From positions 186,001 to 250,000 of the forward strand of contig NZ_JAGINQ010000006.1 in the NCBI RefSeq assembly GCF_017876165.1: 64,000 nt of DNA, read 5' to 3'. The DNA is from Azospirillum soli. GTDB taxonomy: Bacteria; Pseudomonadota; Alphaproteobacteria; Azospirillales; Azospirillaceae. The position numbers and the translations under genes were made by a program. The notes beneath the pieces were generated by a model, which saw nothing but the letters and a program-made list of their open reading frames with translations, was not told the DNA's origin and ran no database searches. Position 1 is the first letter of the stretch. Each line of letters starts with the position of its first letter. Positions 11,477-20,969 of the stretch are shown here, in pieces.

Positions 11477-11494
11477 GTTTCAATTTGATGAAAC
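11477..11494. promoter_or_regulatory. Candidate operator: perfect interrupted palindrome in a divergent promoter region
   Basis: GTTTCA, six bases, TGAAAC. It lies in the 251 bp between the divergent monooxygenase and MFS genes, in a locally AT-rich patch (about 11440-11500) that also looks promoter-like. A dimeric repressor or activator could bind here and control both genes. No regulator gene is adjacent, so the family is not assigned. Confidence 0.4.
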
Positions 11495-11575
11495 ACCCAT
11501 TACGCGCCCAGGACGCAGCCTATTTCCCGAACAAGGACATGGCCTGGCCAAGGTGCCCCCGGCCCGAGGAGTCCC

Positions 11576-12823
11576 ATGTCCACCGCCACCCACGCCGTTC
11601 CGGCGGAAAACAGTTTCGGCGCCGCGCTGCGCCATTCCTCCTTCCGTCTGTACTGGTTCGCGCGGGTGGCGGCGTGGCTGGCCGGGCAGATGCAGGCGGT
11701 GGCGGTCGGCTGGCACGTCTACGACCTGACTGGCGATCCGCTCGACCTCGGGCTGGTCGGGCTGTTCCAGTTCCTGCCGACCCTGATGCTGGCCCTGGTC
11801 GCCGGCCACATCGTGGACAACCACTGCCGCCGGCGCATCCTGGCCGCCGCCCTGGCGGTGGAGGTCGTGGCGGTCGGCGCGCTGTTCGCGCTGACCCTGT
11901 CCGGGGCGGCCAGCACCGCCGCCATCTTCGCCGCCGTTTTCGCCATCGGCGTGTCCCGCGCCTTCGCCGGACCGTCCTACCAGGCGATCATCGCCGCCAT
12001 CGTGGAGCCGAAGGATCTGCCCAACGCCGTGGCCTGGAGTTCCTCGGCCATGCAGGTGGCGATGGTCAGCGGCCCGGCGCTGGGCGGCATCCTCTACATC
12101 GCCGGGCCGGCGGCGGTGTACGGCACGGCCACGGCGCTGAACGCCCTCGCGGCGCTCCTCGTTCTGGCGTTGCGCCCGCGCCCCGTCGCGCTGGCCCGGC
12201 GCGCGATGAGCTGGGATTCGCTGTTCGCCGGGCTGGCCTTCATCCGCAGCCGGCCGGCCATCCTGGGTGCCTTGTCGCTGGACATGTTCGCCGTGCTGCT
12301 GGGCGGGGCCACCGCGCTGCTGCCGGTCTACGCCCGCGACGTGCTGGACGTCGGCCCCTGGGGTCTCGGCCTGCTGCGCAGCGCGCCGGCCATCGGGGCT
12401 CTGGTCATGGCGCTGGCGCTCGCCCGCTGGATGGTGGCCGGCAGGGCCGGTGTCGCCCTGCTGAGCGGTATCGCGCTGTTCGGCGCGGCGACCGTCGTCT
12501 TCGGCCTGTCCACCGAACCGGCCCTGTCCTTCGCCGCGCTGGTGGTGCTGGGCGCGGCCGATCAGATCAACGTCTTCGTCCGCCAGACCCTGATCCAGCT
12601 GGCCACCCCCGACGACCTGCGTGGGCGCGTGGGTGCCGTGTCGTCGCTGTTCCTCGGTGCCTCCAACCAGTTGGGGGAGTTCGAATCGGGCACGGCGGCG
12701 GCGTGGTTCGGGGCCGTGCCGGCCGTGGTGGCGGGCGGCGTCGGCGCCATGGCGCTGGCCGCCGTCTGGGCATGGCGGTTCCCGGCGCTGCGGACCGCCG
12801 ACCTGCGCCAGCCGATGCACTGA
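11576..12823 (+). CDS. MFS transporter, EntS-like exporter
   Basis: A 415-residue inner-membrane protein with about twelve hydrophobic segments, starting at RLYWFARVAAWLAGQMQ and LVGLFQFLPTLMLAL. The loop between the second and third segments reads GHIVDNHCRRR, the place of the MFS signature A motif. Overall it matches the EntS/DHA3-type exporter branch. The substrate is unknown. Divergent orientation to the flavin monooxygenase suggests joint control, for instance export of a substrate or product, but this is inference. Confidence 0.82.
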   Translation: MSTATHAVPAENSFGAALRHSSFRLYWFARVAAWLAGQMQAVAVGWHVYDLTGDPLDLGLVGLFQFLPTLMLALVAGHIVDNHCRRRILAAALAVEVVAVGALFALTLSGAASTAAIFAAVFAIGVSRAFAGPSYQAIIAAIVEPKDLPNAVAWSSSAMQVAMVSGPALGGILYIAGPAAVYGTATALNALAALLVLALRPRPVALARRAMSWDSLFAGLAFIRSRPAILGALSLDMFAVLLGGATALLPVYARDVLDVGPWGLGLLRSAPAIGALVMALALARWMVAGRAGVALLSGIALFGAATVVFGLSTEPALSFAALVVLGAADQINVFVRQTLIQLATPDDLRGRVGAVSSLFLGASNQLGEFESGTAAAWFGAVPAVVAGGVGAMALAAVWAWRFPALRTADLRQPMH

Positions 12824-12977
12824 GGCCGATGCATTGACGGCGCCCGCGACCATTCGGCTAGCGCTCGGCACTTCAACTCCGGCGGCTGTGCGCGCATAAT
12901 CCTCGCGCGAAGCGGGAATGCCTCCTTCGAACCTCATTGCGCACCGGAAGGCCGCGCACCAGAAGACAAGGATCGGC

Positions 12978-14504
12978 ATGCCGTCGTCCCGCCTCCGCGC
13001 TGTCCTCCTTCTGGCCTTGGCGGTGTTCCTGCCGCCGTGGCCGGCGAGCGCGGAGCCGTTCCGCTTCACGATCCTCTACGCCCACGGCACCAGCGAGCTG
13101 GACGAAGGCCAGGAGCGCGGCGGCCTGTCCCGGCTGGCCGGGCTGATCCGGCGGGAGCGCGCGGGCGGCGGCGCAGGGAACGGACCCGTGCTGGCGCTGC
13201 ACGGCGGGCAGACGCTGGCGCCCTCGGCTCTGTCCTTCTACGACCAGGGTGCCCACATGGTCGATCTGCTGAATCGGGTGGGGATCGACGCGATGGCCGT
13301 CCTCAACCTGGATTTCCAGCACGGCGACGACGCCGTCAGCGCCCGTGCCTTCGAGGCCGCCTTCCCCTTCGTCACCACCAACACCGCCGACACGGCGACC
13401 GGCAAGCCGCTGGAGGGGGTGGAGCGCGCGGTGCTGCTGAACGCCGGCCCCTACCGCGTCGGCGTGCTGGCGGCCACCCCCGTGCTGACGCGCGACACCA
13501 CCGTCGCCAAGCGGACGGAGTTCCGCGACCCGGTGCCGGCCCTGCGCGAGGCGGCCAAGACCCTGCGCGCGGAGGGGGCGGACCTGATCGTGGCGATGAC
13601 CGGCAACGTCGGCAACACCCACAAGGACATCATGGCCGCCGGCATCGCCGACATCGTGCTCTACCAGGATCGCGGCCGGGCCATCGGCGTGGAGTATGAC
13701 GGCAGGACGCTGACCGCCACCGTGGACCCGCAGGCCGCCTGGGCGCTGGGCATCGACGTGACCATCGACCGCGAGACCAGGGACGGAGCGGGTCGCGTCG
13801 TCTGGTCGCCCGGCGTGCGCGCCATCGACACCGCCACGGTGACGCCCGACCCCGACACGGCCGTCCGGGTGAAGACCTACATGGCCCGGCTGGACGGGCT
13901 GCTGCGGATGCAGCTGGGCCGCCTGGAAACGCCCATGGACACCCGGCGCGAGGCCGTGCGCGGCGCCGAGAACGCCTTTGCCAACGCGGTCGCCGACGCG
14001 CTGCGCGCGGCGATGGAGGCCGACGTGGCCCTCATCAATGGCGGCATCATCCGGGGCGACCGGCTGTACGAACCCGGCACCACCCTGACCCTGCGTGACA
14101 TTCAGACGGAAATCCCCTTCCACGACACCCCCGTGCTGGTCGAGGTCACCGGCGAGCGCCTGCGCGAGGCGCTGGAGGCCGGCTATTCGGGCGTGGAGCA
14201 GTTGCAGGGCCGTTTTCCGCACCTGTCGAACGCCCGCGTCGTCGTGGACCTGAACCGGCCCGCCGGCCAGCGCGTGACCGAACTGACCGTGGGCGGCAAG
14301 CCGGTGGACCCGGCGGCGCGCTACCGGCTGGCGGTCGGCAGCTACATCGGCGGCGGCGGCGACGGCTACGCCGCGCTGGCCGGGGCGCCACGACTGGTGG
14401 ACGGGCGGGACGCCGACTTCTTGTCCAAGCTGATCGCCGACCACATCGCCCGCGCCGGCAGCTTCGCGCCGCGCCTGGACGGTCGCCTGACGGTGCAGCG
14501 GTAA
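12978..14504 (+). CDS. Exported 5'-nucleotidase-like protein with a degenerate metallophosphatase domain
   Basis: The 508-residue protein has a signal peptide (residues 1-25, ending PASA), a calcineurin-like phosphoesterase domain and a C-terminal 5'-nucleotidase domain (about 320-500) that keeps LINGGIIRGD and GGGGDGYAAL. In the first domain the metal-binding motifs are lost: the usual TNDxH position reads YAHG (34-37), GGD reads GGQ (76-78), and GNHEF reads LNLDF (109-113). It is probably inactive as a metal-dependent phosphatase and may bind a ligand instead. The ATG at 12978 gives a clean signal peptide; an upstream ATG at 12918 would mask it. It lies 9 bases before a sensor kinase gene. 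Confidence 0.8.
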   Translation: MPSSRLRAVLLLALAVFLPPWPASAEPFRFTILYAHGTSELDEGQERGGLSRLAGLIRRERAGGGAGNGPVLALHGGQTLAPSALSFYDQGAHMVDLLNRVGIDAMAVLNLDFQHGDDAVSARAFEAAFPFVTTNTADTATGKPLEGVERAVLLNAGPYRVGVLAATPVLTRDTTVAKRTEFRDPVPALREAAKTLRAEGADLIVAMTGNVGNTHKDIMAAGIADIVLYQDRGRAIGVEYDGRTLTATVDPQAAWALGIDVTIDRETRDGAGRVVWSPGVRAIDTATVTPDPDTAVRVKTYMARLDGLLRMQLGRLETPMDTRREAVRGAENAFANAVADALRAAMEADVALINGGIIRGDRLYEPGTTLTLRDIQTEIPFHDTPVLVEVTGERLREALEAGYSGVEQLQGRFPHLSNARVVVDLNRPAGQRVTELTVGGKPVDPAARYRLAVGSYIGGGGDGYAALAGAPRLVDGRDADFLSKLIADHIARAGSFAPRLDGRLTVQR

Positions 14505-14513
14505 CGGCCAGCC

Positions 14514-16961
14514 ATGCCGCTGTCCTCCCCCGGCACCACCCCGATCCCCCACCCTCCCGCAAGGCGGCGGGGCGGCATCGTCCTGCGCATCACTCTGGGC
14601 CTGTCGGTGATGGCGCTGCTGGTCGTGCTGATCGGCGGCGTGTCGCTCTCCTCCTTCCAGCAGTTCCGGGGCGAGGTCTCGTCGCTGTCCGCCACCACCC
14701 TGCCAGAGGTCATCACGGCGGCGGAGCTGCGCGGGTCGCTGCAAAAGCTGGTCGCCCGCCTGCCGGTGCTGGCCGGGGCGGCCTCCACGCCGCAGCGCCG
14801 GACGGTCCATGACGAGGTGATCGGAGAACTGGAGGTTCTGCAAACCCTGGTCGCCCGCATGAACGCGCTGCTTCAGACCGGCGGCGGCGAGAATGAGGGC
14901 GACGACGGGGAAGGCGACGAGACCCGCCTTCTGGAGCAGGTGCGCTCCACCCTGTTGATCCTGGCCGCCACCGTCGCCGACCTGAACACGGAGGTCGATC
15001 GCCAGATCGAGGCCGCCGACCGGCAGGCCGATTCCATCCGCGCGTTAGCCCAGATGGCCGATGCGCTGGAACGGCTGTCCGGCCCGGATACGGGCGGCCT
15101 GCTCGGCGCCTGGGCGGTGAAAGCCGGCGCCCTGATGGCCCGCGCGGCGGGGGCCGCCCAGCTCGACCACCTGAACCGGCTGAAGGGCGAGCAGCGCACC
15201 GCCGAACGCACCCTGGCCGAGTTGGGGCGGATCGCCGCCATGGCCCCCGATCCCTCCATGACCGCGATGACCGAGGTCCGCGACCGGCTGGCCGGCATCC
15301 TGGTCGCCCCCAACGGCCTGTTCGACAGTTCGGCGGCGCGGCTTCAGGCGCGCAACCGCGCCCAGGCGCTGTCCGGCCAGTCCCGCGTGCTGGTGGAGGC
15401 GGTGGACCGCTCCACCCGCGCGCTGTTCGACTCCCTGCACGAACAATCGACCCGCCGCACCGGCGCGCTCGCCGCGATGATCCACGAACGCTCGCGCGCC
15501 GTGCTGGTCTTCGTCGCCGCTTCGGTCCTGCTGGCCATCGGCGTCTACGTCTTCTTCCGGCGCTTCCTGACCTCGCGCGTCACGCGGCTGAACGGCGCGG
15601 TTCTGGCTCGCCTGTCGGGGACGGCCGCGCCCGCCCCGGCCGCGGTGCCGGTGGAGGGCGACGATGAGATCACCGACATCGCCGCCTCCATCCGCTACTT
15701 CATCGACGAGATCGACCGCCGCCAGCGCGATCTGGCCGACAAGGAGCGGCATTTCCGCGATCTGGTGGAAGGCTCCATCCAGGGCATCGTCATCCACCGC
15801 GACTTCCGGCCGCTCTACGCCAACGACTCCTTCGCCCAGATGATCGGGGAGACGGTGACGGTCGAGGACGTGCTGCGCATCCCAAGCATCCTCGCCTTCG
15901 TGCCGGAGGAGGAGCGGCCGCAGATGCTGTCCAACAACCGCGTTCTGCTGGAGACCGGGAGCCTGCAGCCCCGGCGGCGCATGCGCGCCCGCGACGCCAG
16001 CGGGACCGAGCGGTGGATCGAGATGACCGGGCGCCGCGTCGAATGGATGGGCGACTACGCCGTGCAGGCCGTCGTCGTGGACGTGACCCGCGAGGTGGAG
16101 GCCGAGGCGGCCCTGCGCCGGTCCCGCGACGCCGCCGAACAGGCGCTGCGCGAGCTGAAGGAGACCCAGGCCAGCCTGATCCAGGCGGAGAAGATGGCCT
16201 CGCTCGGCCAGCTGGTCGCCGGCGTGGCGCACGAGGTGAACACGCCCATCGGCATCACGCTGACCGGCGCCTCGCAGCTGGTGACCAGCATCGAGGATCT
16301 GGCCCACAAGCACGATTCCGGCGCCATCCGGAAATCCGACTTCCAGCGCTTCCTGGCGGACGGGCGGGAGCTGGCGCAGCTGATCCTGTCCAACAGCACC
16401 CGCGCCGCCAATCTGGTGCAGAGCTTCAAGATGGTCGCCGTGGACCAGTCCAGTGACGAGCGCCGCCGCTTCGACCTGAAGAACTACATCGGCGAACTGC
16501 TGCGCAGCCTGCGCCCGGCCTACAAGTCCATGGAAGGCTTGCTGATCGAGGTGGAAAGTCCTGACGGGCTGGAGGTCGACGGCTATCCCGGCGCCCTGTC
16601 GCAGATCCTGACCAACCTGATCATCAACGCGCTGACCCATGCCTTCGCACCCGGACGCGCCGGCCGCATCATCATTTCCGCACGCACCCTGCCGGCCAAC
16701 CTCGTGGAGCTGGAGGTCGCCGACGACGGCGCCGGCATCCCGGCCGACGTCCTGCCGAAGGTCTTCGACCCTTTCTTCACGACGCGCCGGGGCAGCGGCG
16801 GCAGCGGCCTCGGCCTGCACATCGTCTACAATCTGGTGACCGGAAAGCTGCGCGGGACCATCGCCGTGTCCAGCATTCCCGGAGACGGCACCCGCTTCAC
16901 TCTGCGTTTCCCCCGCATCGTCCCGGCGGCGGCCACGGTGAAAAGCATGGCGGCGGTTTGA
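14514..16961 (+). CDS. Membrane sensor histidine kinase with HAMP and PAS domains
   Basis: 815 residues: first membrane helix about 22-48, a 280-residue periplasmic region, second helix about 329-348, HAMP, PAS about 410-530, dimerisation/phosphoacceptor region with GVAHEVNTPIG (His573), and an ATPase domain with INALTHAF, VADDGAGIP and the G2 box GSGGSGLGLHIV. There is no receiver domain, so a separate response regulator must exist and is not adjacent. The nucleotidase-like exported protein directly upstream (9-base gap) is a plausible periplasmic partner for the sensor region. It converges on the next kinase gene. Confidence 0.88.
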   Translation: MPLSSPGTTPIPHPPARRRGGIVLRITLGLSVMALLVVLIGGVSLSSFQQFRGEVSSLSATTLPEVITAAELRGSLQKLVARLPVLAGAASTPQRRTVHDEVIGELEVLQTLVARMNALLQTGGGENEGDDGEGDETRLLEQVRSTLLILAATVADLNTEVDRQIEAADRQADSIRALAQMADALERLSGPDTGGLLGAWAVKAGALMARAAGAAQLDHLNRLKGEQRTAERTLAELGRIAAMAPDPSMTAMTEVRDRLAGILVAPNGLFDSSAARLQARNRAQALSGQSRVLVEAVDRSTRALFDSLHEQSTRRTGALAAMIHERSRAVLVFVAASVLLAIGVYVFFRRFLTSRVTRLNGAVLARLSGTAAPAPAAVPVEGDDEITDIAASIRYFIDEIDRRQRDLADKERHFRDLVEGSIQGIVIHRDFRPLYANDSFAQMIGETVTVEDVLRIPSILAFVPEEERPQMLSNNRVLLETGSLQPRRRMRARDASGTERWIEMTGRRVEWMGDYAVQAVVVDVTREVEAEAALRRSRDAAEQALRELKETQASLIQAEKMASLGQLVAGVAHEVNTPIGITLTGASQLVTSIEDLAHKHDSGAIRKSDFQRFLADGRELAQLILSNSTRAANLVQSFKMVAVDQSSDERRRFDLKNYIGELLRSLRPAYKSMEGLLIEVESPDGLEVDGYPGALSQILTNLIINALTHAFAPGRAGRIIISARTLPANLVELEVADDGAGIPADVLPKVFDPFFTTRRGSGGSGLGLHIVYNLVTGKLRGTIAVSSIPGDGTRFTLRFPRIVPAAATVKSMAAV

Positions 16962-17039
16962 TCCCCTCTCCCGGCGGGGTGTACGGTCGGCCGGACATGA
17001 AGCGCTCATGCGCCGATCGACGCGCGTGCCGCGCAACCT

Positions 17040-19979
17040 TCACCGTCCCCCCGCCTCGCCGACCAGCTTGCGCAGGTGATGGGCGGAGACGGGCTTGTGC
17101 AGGATGCTGAAGCCGCTGCGCTGCGCCTCGACGATGCGTTCGGGGGCGGTGTCGCCGGTCAGGATGATGCTGGGGATGGGCGACTCGCAATGCGCGTGGA
17201 TGGCGCGCAGGGCCTCCGGGCCGGTCTTGCCGTGGCGCAGCCGGTAATCGGCCAGGATCACGTCCGGGCAGCGGCGCTCCTTCTCCAGCAGCCTGATGGC
17301 CTCCTCGCCGGAGGTGGCGGCGATGACGTCGTAGCCCCAGCCCTCCAGCATCACGCGCAGGCCCATCAGGATGATGACCTCGTCGTCGATCACCAGGACG
17401 AGTTGCTGGCGGTCCGGAACGGCGACGGCGTTCATCCCGCTCCCCGCCGGAGTCGCCGCCACGCGCGGCGGTTCGGCGCGCGGGACCTCGACCATGAAGG
17501 AAGACCCCCGCCCCGGTTTGGACACCACATGCACCGGGTGGAGGAGCAGCGAGCAAAGCCGCCGCACGATGGCGAGCCCCAGCCCAAGGCCCCGTTCGCG
17601 GTCGCGCTCCGGGTTGGCGATCTGGGTGAACTCCTCGAAAATCTCTTCCTGGCGGTCCACCGGAATGCCGATGCCGCTGTCGCACACGACGACGCGCGCG
17701 TGCCCGCCGGCCCGGCGCACGCCGATCAGGATGCGGCCCTGGCGGGTGTAGCGCAGGGCGTTTTCCAGCAGGTTGCGCAGGATGCGCTCCAGCAGCACCG
17801 GATCGCTGCGCACATAGAGCGAGGTCGGGACGACGCGCAGTTCCAGCCCCTTGCGGATGACCTGCGGGCGGTATTCTGTGGCGAGACGGTCCAGGACCGG
17901 GCGCAGCGCGAAGACGGCCGGGGCCGGCTGCACCACCCCGGCGTCGAGCTTGGAAATGTCGAGCAGCCCGTCGAGCAGCCGCTTCAGCGCCTCCAGCGCG
18001 TGCTGTATGCCGTCCAGCGTGGCGCGACCGGGATGGTTGCGGAGTTGGTCGGACAGGGCGGTGGCGAAGAAGAACAGCGACTGCACCGGCTGGCGCAGAT
18101 CGTGGCTGGCCGCCGCCAAGAAGCGCGTCTTGGCCTGGTTGGCGCGCTCGGCCAGCTCCTTGGCCTGCTGCAAGGCGGTTTGCGAGCGTTTGCGGTCGGT
18201 GATGTCGCGCAGGTTGGCGGTGAACAGACGGTCGCTGCCATCCCACCATTCGGCCAGCGCCATTTCCAACGGCAGGTGCGTCCCGTCCTTGCGCCGGCCC
18301 TCCACCTCCCGTCCGGTGTCGATGACCTGGGGCTCGTCCCTGGGAACGGCGTCGTTGCCGGCGTCGATTGCCCCCAGACCGGCGGGGATCAGGGCGCGGA
18401 TGCTGCTGCCCACCGCCTCCTCCGCCGGATAGCCGAAGATGCGCTCGGCGGCGCGGTTGAAGGCCTGGATGGTGCCGTCCGAATCGACCAGGATCACCGC
18501 GTCGGCGGCCGTGTCCAGGACGGAACGGTAGCGCTCCTCGGCAAGGTGGATGGCGCGCTCGTCCTGCTTGCGCCGGGTCACGTCCTGGACGTAGACGGCC
18601 AGCCGCTCGCCCGTGGGGAAGAGGCGCACGGCGTGCCAGGGACGCGGGCCACCGATCCACGCCTCGAACTCCTCCGGCTCCCGCCGCTCCAAGGCGCGGG
18701 CGAAGCGTTCCGCGAACAGGGCGGCGGCATGGCCGGGCAGCACGTCGGCGAAGCGCCGGCCGGTCAAAGGGCCATTCCCCGCGAACAGCGCCTCCGCGCG
18801 CTCGCTGGCGAAGGTGATGCGGCCGTCGCGGTCCAGTTCGACCAGCGCGTCGGTCGAGCTGGCAAGGATGGCGGCCATGCGGCGCTCGGCCGCTCGGGCC
18901 GCCTGACGGGCATGCTCGCGGGCCTGAAGCTCCTCCGCCATGGTGTCGAAGGCGCCGGCCAGCCGCTCAATCTCCGACCCGTTGGACGGCAGGCCGATCC
19001 GCGCGCCGTAGTCACCGGCGCGCCAGCGGTTGACGACCCGGTTCAGCTGCGCGACGGGACGCAGCACGAAGACGCGCCCTCCGAACCACGCGGCGAGCAG
19101 GATCAGCAGCAGTTCCAACGCGACCAGCAGCGCGCCGCGCCGCGTCGCCGTGCCGACATCGGCCAGCGCCACGTCCCGGTTGAGGCCGACAGCCAGGAAC
19201 AGGTCGTCCGGAGCGTCGCGCACGGGGGAGTAGGCGAGCAGCCGCGCTGTCCCGTCCAGGTCGGTCACCTCGGCCACGCCGCCCGCCTCGCGGTTGAGCA
19301 GCGCCATCATCGGCGCCGGCATCGGCTTGCCCACCCCGTCGCCCCCGTCCTTGCCTCCGCCGTCCGGATGGCGGGCGAGCAGCACGCCGTTGCGGTCGGC
19401 CAGAACCAGCAGCGTGTCGGGCGGCAGGGGCTTGCGCGCCAGATAGTCCTTCAGCCAACCGACATCCAGCGCCAGCACGGCGGCGCCGCCCATCTCCCCA
19501 GCGTCGTCGCCGTAGGGAAGCGCGAAGGGCAGCACCGCGTGGCCGGTGGACCGCCGCACGATGTAGTCGCCGACCGCAAAGCCGCCGGTCGATAATGCCA
19601 TCTGGACGTGGGTGCGGTCGGCGATCCGGTTGCCTACCAGCGCGGGGGCCGTGGCGCAGAGGACGACGCCCGCGCGGTCGGTCAGCAGGACGCTTTCCGA
19701 ACGGGGCAGCCGGCCGCGCAACCGGTCGAGAAAGGGCTGGCACCGCGCGCCGTCCGTGCCGATCAGGGGGGCGGCCTGGGCGATCGTGGTCAGCACCTCG
19801 CGCACACCCTCGACGACGCGCTGCTGTTCGTCCTGGATCAGCACCAGCAGCCGGCGCGCCTCTTCCGCCGCCCGCCGTTCCCCGACAGTGCGCAGGGCGA
19901 ATTCGTTGTAGGCCTGGATGCCGATGGCGGGCAGGGCAGCGATCAGAACGAGCAGGATGAGCCGCGTCAGGATGCTCAT
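17040..19979 (-). CDS. Hybrid sensor histidine kinase with Cache-type sensor, PAS-PAS and receiver domain
   Basis: 979 residues: membrane helix about 5-22, an extracytoplasmic sensor of about 255 residues (probably a Cache/PDC fold), second helix about 281-300, HAMP, two PAS domains (about 370-480 and 495-610), phosphoacceptor motif AAASHDLRQPVQ (His626), ATPase domain with GLGLGLAIVRRL, and a C-terminal receiver with VIDDE and the acceptor in ILADYRLRHG (Asp911). The ATG at 19979 places the first helix at the N-terminus; upstream in-frame residues are Arg-rich and unlikely to be translated. The H-box and receiver closely resemble those of the hybrid kinase at 30458-32083. Confidence 0.87.
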   Translation of the reverse strand: MSILTRLILLVLIAALPAIGIQAYNEFALRTVGERRAAEEARRLLVLIQDEQQRVVEGVREVLTTIAQAAPLIGTDGARCQPFLDRLRGRLPRSESVLLTDRAGVVLCATAPALVGNRIADRTHVQMALSTGGFAVGDYIVRRSTGHAVLPFALPYGDDAGEMGGAAVLALDVGWLKDYLARKPLPPDTLLVLADRNGVLLARHPDGGGKDGGDGVGKPMPAPMMALLNREAGGVAEVTDLDGTARLLAYSPVRDAPDDLFLAVGLNRDVALADVGTATRRGALLVALELLLILLAAWFGGRVFVLRPVAQLNRVVNRWRAGDYGARIGLPSNGSEIERLAGAFDTMAEELQAREHARQAARAAERRMAAILASSTDALVELDRDGRITFASERAEALFAGNGPLTGRRFADVLPGHAAALFAERFARALERREPEEFEAWIGGPRPWHAVRLFPTGERLAVYVQDVTRRKQDERAIHLAEERYRSVLDTAADAVILVDSDGTIQAFNRAAERIFGYPAEEAVGSSIRALIPAGLGAIDAGNDAVPRDEPQVIDTGREVEGRRKDGTHLPLEMALAEWWDGSDRLFTANLRDITDRKRSQTALQQAKELAERANQAKTRFLAAASHDLRQPVQSLFFFATALSDQLRNHPGRATLDGIQHALEALKRLLDGLLDISKLDAGVVQPAPAVFALRPVLDRLATEYRPQVIRKGLELRVVPTSLYVRSDPVLLERILRNLLENALRYTRQGRILIGVRRAGGHARVVVCDSGIGIPVDRQEEIFEEFTQIANPERDRERGLGLGLAIVRRLCSLLLHPVHVVSKPGRGSSFMVEVPRAEPPRVAATPAGSGMNAVAVPDRQQLVLVIDDEVIILMGLRVMLEGWGYDVIAATSGEEAIRLLEKERRCPDVILADYRLRHGKTGPEALRAIHAHCESPIPSIILTGDTAPERIVEAQRSGFSILHKPVSAHHLRKLVGEAGGR

Positions 19980-20230
19980 GAGGTCCGCACGCTGAGAGCG
20001 GCGCCCCCGCCCCGGCCGCCATGGGACCGATGCATGCCGCCGTCGCGCGTGCGGCAACGGATACCCGCCTCAACGCCGGTTGCATCGTCCTTTGCCATTT
20101 AGCAAAAGGGTCGCCCCCTCTCAACCCGCTCCGTCGCACTCAAAAGGATAGTCCTCCCAGCCCGGCGGTTTCCCGCCGGACCGGCCCGATCATCGGATGA
20201 TTATGAAAAGGCCCGGAATCGACGGGCAGG

Positions 20231-20818
20231 TCAGGCGGCGACGGCGATGGGCTCCACCGTTCCATCCAGCGCCATCAGCAGCAACTCGACCTCCAAGTCC
20301 GGGTGCTTTTCCTTCACCAGGGCAGCCAGCTTGCGCAACTGCTCGCCGTGAATCTCGGTTTCCCTAGCCTTGTCGTCCTTCAGATCCTGGCCCAGGAAGA
20401 CCCGGTAGGCGCCGCAGTCGCGGTGGTCGATGACGATGACGCGCTTGATGCGGTGCAGTTGCTTGGCGACCTCCACATGGTCCCAGAAGGCCTCGCCCCA
20501 CGCCTTCTTCTGGTCGGTCAGCGCACCGAGCGAGGCGCCGGCCAGGATGACGTGGTCATAGTTGTTGGTCAGGCCGCGCCCGTCCATGTAGCGGGCCGTG
20601 TCGTCCACCAGCCGATAGTCCATGCAGGACAGCAGCAGCGCATCGACGTTGCCTGCGGCCCGCGCCTTGCCGCCCATCATCGGGGCCAGCAGCACCGCGC
20701 CAGCACCCAGCGTGGCGATCTTCAGGAAGGAGCGGCGGGAGTTGTGCTCGCCCCGGCAGCAGCCTTCACCGCTGTGATGAGCGTCATGATGGCGGGCGTG
20801 GCCGCCTCCGATATGCAT
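20231..20818 (-). CDS. Tat-exported beta-carbonic anhydrase-like protein
   Basis: 195 residues. A His/Cys-rich leader (residues 1-25, eight His and two Cys) is followed by a twin-arginine signal SRRSFLKIATLG (Arg28-Arg29) and a hydrophobic stretch to about residue 55. The mature part has SCMDYR (Cys65, Asp67, Arg69) and IDHRDCGAYR (His132, Cys135), the Cys-His-Cys zinc site plus the Asp-Arg pair of beta-carbonic anhydrases. A folded, zinc-loaded enzyme exported by Tat to the periplasm would interconvert CO2 and bicarbonate there. The start at 20818 has GGGGA upstream. Confidence 0.78.
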   Translation of the reverse strand: MHIGGGHARHHDAHHSGEGCCRGEHNSRRSFLKIATLGAGAVLLAPMMGGKARAAGNVDALLLSCMDYRLVDDTARYMDGRGLTNNYDHVILAGASLGALTDQKKAWGEAFWDHVEVAKQLHRIKRVIVIDHRDCGAYRVFLGQDLKDDKARETEIHGEQLRKLAALVKEKHPDLEVELLLMALDGTVEPIAVAA

Positions 20819-20969
20819 GGGGATCCCCGTCAAAAACTGTAGACACGACGGTCGAATGGTCCCCGACACAACCATGGTTTTACAGGCGACCAATGATCGC
20901 AGCGCGACATTCGCAGGAATACCGCGCGCCAAGATTGAATTTTTCCGGTGCGCGCCGCCCTTGCGGCGA

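Noticed and set aside
20162..20179. Perfect hairpin CCGGCGG-TTTC-CCGCCGG downstream of the carbonic anhydrase gene as a terminator
   Set aside because: No U tract on either side and it lies 50 bases after the stop; the evidence is too weak to list as a terminator.
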